64,000 nt of DNA from Amoebidium appalachense (taxonomy: Eukaryota; Ichthyosporea), in NCBI GenBank assembly GCA_963693365.1, contig CAVNZM010000018.1, positions 124,001 to 188,000 on the forward strand, read 5' to 3'. Position numbers and translations under genes: made by a program. The notes below the pieces were generated by a model that saw only the letters and a list, made by a program, of their open reading frames with translations, was not told where the DNA came from and did not search any database. Numbering within the stretch: the first letter of the stretch is position 1; the number at the start of each line of letters is the position of its first letter. This document shows positions 59,633 to 64,000 of this stretch, piece after piece.

Positions 59633-60230
59633 TGTTAGAGAAAGTTTCTGAGCAATTGAATAACTGTTTCAACACTCACTCGAGTGCATAGAGCTTTTGT
59701 TTACGGTCATATTCATATATGGTAGTTATATGTTTGAGCCAAAACTGTACCAATGACGAGCTTCACTAGCAACGTGCTAATTGTGCTCTCTTTTCGGCTA
59801 TTCCCGGTTCAGATGATGTCATGTCTATATTTGCCACAGGATTCTATTCTTAGAGTGGTAGTGTGCTTTATTCCCGGATATTCTCAGAATATTTTTAGTT
59901 GTGTGAAGCAAGATTTACGTTTAACTGCAATTGGTGTGTTAAACACGTTTATTTGTGTGCTTTAGTGCAAGTTAACTAGCCACTCAACGTGCACAGTTAA
60001 CTTTTATATCTTTAACGACTTGTTTTCATTGTGCTCTCTTTTCGGCCATGCTGTACATGGCCCACCACCAGGGTGCACACGAGGCCACCATGAGGTGGCC
60101 AACGACTATATAAAGCAGTGCCTCCCATGTCACAAACATGGGAAGCAGAACGTTTGATTTACACTTTTCTACTGTCGTTTCCAGTGCACAAAACACATAG
60201 ACTAGTTACCCATCATACACGACACTATGT
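59633..60230 (+). mobile_element. Putative 5' LTR of the Copia element
   Basis: TGTTAGAGAAAG at 59633 has the usual LTR 5' form, and TATATAAAG at about 60107 is a good TATA box. ATTGTGCTCTCTTTTCGGC occurs twice (about 59779 and 60025) as a direct repeat inside it. The 3' LTR is outside the window, so the limits cannot be confirmed. No primer-binding site was recognised. Confidence 0.45.
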
Positions 60231-61437
60231 CTCAGACAACTTACAGTTGCAGCAACTAGTCCAACTACTGGAGCAGAGGTTGGCCTCACAAGATGCAATC
60301 ATTTCTGACTTACAGAAGGAACAACGTGCACTAGAACTAGCTTCTATGAACACAATGTCCAACAGGGTTATGGGCCCCTCACGTAATGATTCCATCAAGT
60401 TCAAGGTCGACATCCCTCTCTTCACTGGCATTGATAATGATTCAGGCACGGACTACCACACATGGGCCGAAACCATGTATGTCCAGCTTTCTGGTGCTGG
60501 TCTTCTCCACACCATCGCGCCCAGTACGGAGCACCCGGCTACCCGTGAACAGGTCGACACTGCCCGTTCCTACCTGTGGCAAGCACTCTCGGTTGACGTG
60601 CGTTGTATCCTAGGGTTAACACGCACCACCACACCTGCGGAGATATGGTCGGCCCTATCTGCCCACTACCTGGAGCAATCTGAGGCCAATCAGTACGACC
60701 TTATCGGGCTGTACATGAATTCTACGCCTGAACCTACGGACACCGCGACGAAATACGCCATGAAACTCCGCGGCTACGTGCGGCGCCTGGCCGATTACGG
60801 CACACAAATTGGTGATGCTCAAGTGCTGACCAAGCTCACCAACGACCTCGGCAAGGTGCCTTACTACGAAATGCCTGTAATTGCCTACAAGATGACACCC
60901 AAGCCTACCGTGATGGGCCTCCTCCAACAGCTACGGGCATATGAGACCAGCCACCCACGTGCACGTGTGACTACCAGCTCCGGGCCGGCCGCCTTCACCA
61001 CACGGGCTCCTCAACCTGTCATCTGCCACGGCTGCGGCAAACCAGGCCACATCAAGTCTCAGTGCCCCAACGGCAACGGCCAACACAGCAACTCTGGCAA
61101 CAACCGTGCCAGCACCTACCCCAAGGGTTCCTGCGTCAACCACCCACTGTCTACCAGTCACACTACCGCCATGTGCAAGGGGGGCAACCGTGCCAACGGC
61201 CGCAAACCTAAGGGTGGTCCCCTCCCGCCTGGGTCCTGCATCAACCACCCTGCCTCTACTACCCACACTACGGCACAGTGCAAGGGGGGGCTGCCGCTCC
61301 CCGGGCTTTCCTCATGTCTAGCAACGACTGTGGCACCAACAAGGTGCTCCTCGACTCTGGAGCCACTGACCATGTGTGCCCCCGGCCCGATGTGTTCATC
61401 AACATGCGTGCGGCGCCTTACTCCACGGTCCAAGTAG
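60118..61437 (+). CDS. Copia-type Gag
   Basis: Retrotransposon capsid polyprotein. It starts with a Gln/Leu-rich coiled coil (about residues 40-75), followed by the UBN2-like Gag core (HTWAETMYVQLSGAG, IWSALSAHYLEQSEANQYDL). A CCHC zinc knuckle CHGCGKPGHIKSQC lies at 61024-61065. Two further copies of a C-x2-H-x5-H-x4-C motif follow at 61132-61175 and 61237-61281. The first in-frame ATG (60118) is only about 10 bases after the TATA box, so translation may start elsewhere, for example 60346. The frame passes the 7-G run at 61284-61290 and then runs out of frame with pol, ending at 61437. Confidence 0.85.
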   Translation: MPPMSQTWEAERLIYTFLLSFPVHKTHRLVTHHTRHYVSDNLQLQQLVQLLEQRLASQDAIISDLQKEQRALELASMNTMSNRVMGPSRNDSIKFKVDIPLFTGIDNDSGTDYHTWAETMYVQLSGAGLLHTIAPSTEHPATREQVDTARSYLWQALSVDVRCILGLTRTTTPAEIWSALSAHYLEQSEANQYDLIGLYMNSTPEPTDTATKYAMKLRGYVRRLADYGTQIGDAQVLTKLTNDLGKVPYYEMPVIAYKMTPKPTVMGLLQQLRAYETSHPRARVTTSSGPAAFTTRAPQPVICHGCGKPGHIKSQCPNGNGQHSNSGNNRASTYPKGSCVNHPLSTSHTTAMCKGGNRANGRKPKGGPLPPGSCINHPASTTHTTAQCKGGLPLPGLSSCLATTVAPTRCSSTLEPLTMCAPGPMCSSTCVRRLTPRSK

Positions 61438-62171
61438 CCGACAAGGGTGCATGTGCAGTGCTTGGGGTGGGCGACGTGTTCTTTTCCAGCACCATCGACG
61501 GCGTTACTGCGGTGCATCAGCTGACGGATGTACTCTACGTGCCCTCCATCCCCGACACTCTCATCAGTGTGTTCACGGCAACTACCAACGGTGTTTTACC
61601 CCGCTTTGACACCCGCGGCGGCGTTAAGTTGTGCTACGGCGATCAAATTCTGGCCACCGGCTCGGCTGTCGGCACCAAGCTGTACCACATGGCGGTGTCT
61701 CTTCTGCGCGCGGACACAACCCCGGACGCCCAAACCACCACTGCTCCGCGTATCCTCAAGGTTACTGCCGACCTCAACACGTGGCACTACCGTCTGGGCC
61801 ATGCTGGCATTGACGCTGTACGCTCGGTCATCAAGTCTGCAGGCCTGTTGGTGGGTGGCGGTGCCAAGTCTCCGGGTGTGTGTGAGCCCTGTGCCCTCGG
61901 CAAAGCCCACCGTGTTGCCTTCTCCGAATCAACTAGCCAAGCTCCCCGGGTCCTAGCCAAGGTTCACAGCGACATCAGCGGCCCCTTCCCTCCCGCGATC
62001 GGTGGTGCTCAGTACTTGGCGACGTTCCACGACGAATTCACCGGCCACACCACGGCCGTGCCCCTCGTCAAGAAGTCGGACACACTGGCTGCATATGTGA
62101 CGTACCACATTGTCAAGGCGGCGGTTACCCAACACGGTGTTCCCATGCAGGTGTTTCAGTCCGACGGGGGG
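61278..62171 (+). CDS. Copia-type Pol, first part: protease and integrase N-terminal half
   Basis: Open in the -1 frame relative to gag, overlapping it by 160 bases. Contains the aspartic protease motif LLDSGATDHV (about 61348-61377), the pre-integrase zinc region (WHYRLGHAG followed by CEPCALGKAH) and the start of the DDE integrase core (HSDISGP, first catalytic Asp; then QSD, second Asp). The useful frame ends at a 7-G run (62166-62172), after which integrase homology continues in another frame. The tail to 62279 in this frame is not homologous. The protease-to-integrase order is that of Copia (Pseudoviridae-like) elements. Confidence 0.85.
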
Positions 62172-64000
62172 GCGAGTACATGGGCACGGCCTTCGGGGAC
62201 TACAACCGTGAGCATGGCATTCGCCATCAGATCACTACCACCGGCTCTCCTCAACAGAATGGGACTGCCGAACGACTGAACCGGACCCTCCTCGACATGG
62301 TTCGGGCACTCCTGCAGCAGTCCGGCCTTCCGGTGGGATTCTGGGCCGAGGCAGCTGTGACCGCGGCTTTTATACGCAACATGCTCCCGTCGCGAGCCAC
62401 CGGCAGCCAATCGTCTCCCGCCCTGCTGTGGACCGGCATTCCTCCCGACTACAGCCGGCTCCGTGTCTGGGGCTCTCCCTGCTACGTCCATCAACAGGAT
62501 ACACCGAAACTGGCGCCTCGTGCCGTCAAGGGCATCTTCGTGGGCTACCCTCCTAACATCAAGGGCTACAAGGTCTGGATTCCAGCAGCACACAAGATGA
62601 CCGTCAGCCGTGACGTGCAGTTCGACGAGGCTGCTATTCTGCACCCCCTCCGTGATGTCCCATCTGATTGGTCGACCGCACCGGCAATTCATCATTTTTT
62701 GGAGTCATCTGATTCGTCAAATCAGCCAGCCAATCACATCGTCCGGAATGATCAGCAATCTGATTCGTCTCGTCTGTCAGCCAATGGGACAGCGCCGAGT
62801 GATCAATTGGACATTCCGATCCTGCCCGAGCCTGCACATCGGCTCCCCCGGACGACCCGTAGTGGCGCTGTGTACAACGACCAACGTCGAAGCCCGACTG
62901 CCAACGTGGCTGCTGCTACGGCCCCCCTTGCCCCCCAGGCTACGGCTCCTGCATCAACACCCATCAAGGCTTCCACCATTGTTGTCCCCAAGACTGTCCG
63001 GGCTGCACTCAAGAGTCCCCAGCGTCTGAAATGGGAGGAGGCTGCACACCGTGAGCTCAAGGCCCTGGAAGACAACGGCACCTTCACCCTTGTGCCCCGT
63101 CCAGAGGATGGCTCCACTGTCATTCCGGTCGGCTGGGTCTTTACGGTCAAGCAGGACAACGTCGGCAACGTCACTGCTTTCAAGGCCCGGCTTGTGGCCC
63201 GGGGCAACTACCAGCAGCCTGGCCAGGACTATTTCGTCACCGAGTCACCTGTGGCTGCGCTGGCTACCATCCGGCTGGTTTTGGCTACCTCCGTGGCCCA
63301 AGGTCTGCCTCTGCGCCACATCGACGTCAACACAGCATTCCTCAACGGCACCGTCAACGAGACCATCTACATTGAGCAGCCCCCTGGCTTCGTCAACCCC
63401 TCGGCCCCCCATGCTGTCGGCTTGCTCCACAAGGCGCTCTACGGCCTAAAACAGGCACCGCGCCAGTGGTATGAGGCCCTCCGTGACCATCTCCTCGACC
63501 AAGGCTTCATTGTGAGTGCTGCTGACCCGTGCCTGTTCATCAAGAATGCCGGGACCCCAACGTTTATTGCCCTTGCTGCCTACGTGGATGACTTCACCGT
63601 GACGGCCGCCACTGATGCGCTCATCGACGATTTTTTCACCAAGCTGGATGCTCGTTTCTCTGCCAAGGACCTGGGTCGTCCTACCCTGCTCATCGGGCAC
63701 ACTCTTACCTGGCTGGAGGACGGGTCTCTGCGTCTGGGCCATCGTCAACACATCATCGACTTGGCTGCCCGTTTTCGTCTCACCCACATGTCCGGCACCA
63801 AGACCCCCATCGTCCCGGGCCAGGCCAGTGAAAGCAACAAGACCCCAGCCTACAGCAAGAAGGAGGACTATGCCAGCCTGGTCGGTGCCCTGCTGTGGAT
63901 TGCGCGTACCACCCGCCCCGACATTTCCCAGGCTCTGGGAGTCCTTACTCGACACATTCATGCGCCCACCGTCACCCACTGGACTATGGCTACCAGAGTT
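62172..64000 (+). CDS. Copia-type Pol, second part: integrase C-terminal half, reverse transcriptase, RNase H start
   Basis: Continues integrase (SPQQNGTAERLNRTLLDMVR, with the catalytic Glu) one frame away from the first part, with no stop to the window end. A linker with repeated TCTGATTSGTC motifs (62660-62770) follows. Reverse transcriptase landmarks: GWVFTVKQDN, FKARLVARG, IDVNTAFLNG, YGLKQAPRQWYE, and the catalytic YVDD at 63581-63592. RNase H begins at TRPDISQALG and is cut by the window edge. Apart from the two G-run shifts the coding sequence is intact and GC-rich, suggesting a young insertion. Confidence 0.88.

Overview
This is a eukaryotic nuclear segment. It has intron-rich genes with GT-AG introns, a canonical eRF1, HAT1, a tyrosine-kinase-type catalytic domain and a Copia-type LTR retrotransposon. 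A tyrosine kinase with the HRDLA-x-RN signature in such a microsatellite-rich genome points to a unicellular holozoan (an ichthyosporean-like protist is my best guess). That placement is inference. There are no bacterial operons, Shine-Dalgarno sites or CRISPR arrays.

Layout. 1-798: sequence downstream of eRF1. 799-5610 (minus): eRF1, 5 exons, 434 aa, complete. 5611-7225: eRF1 upstream region. 7226-19932 (minus): 4CL-like acyl-CoA synthetase copy A, 16 exons, 574 aa. 19933-23479: intergenic, GA-rich repeats. 23480-24103 (plus): single-exon nicotinamidase, 207 aa. 24104-27195: intergenic C tracts, CA repeats and repeat-family copies. 27196-38762 (minus): acyl-CoA synthetase copy B, 16 exons, 579 aa, a tandem paralog of A with every intron at the same position and phase. 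38763-40531: divergent upstream region. 40552-50435 (plus): HAT1, 13 exons, about 378 aa. 50436-54629: mostly unassigned, with AT-rich satellites and a tRNA-like SINE. 54630-59207 (minus): tyrosine-kinase catalytic domain in 6 recognised exons, missing its 5' end. 59394-59631 (minus): LysM-like exon. About 59633-64000 (plus): Copia element with 5' LTR, gag and pol, running off the window.

The dominant feature is the introns. They are loaded with (GT)n, (CA)n, poly-G and poly-C that often start exactly at the splice sites, with GTGTGT after donors and CACACAG before acceptors. In many introns the donor half is GT/G-rich and the acceptor half is CA/C-rich in the sense strand, so the two ends could pair. 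A dispersed repeat family that abuts poly-G tracts recurs at least a dozen times, and its intronic copies lie antisense to the host genes.

Functionally the genes are unrelated housekeeping and metabolic loci: translation termination, mitochondrial fatty or aromatic acid activation (two paralogs), NAD salvage, histone acetylation and phosphotyrosine signalling. I see no operon-like system. Exon coordinates were worked out by hand from splice consensus and reading phase, and each join I give is phase-consistent unless noted.
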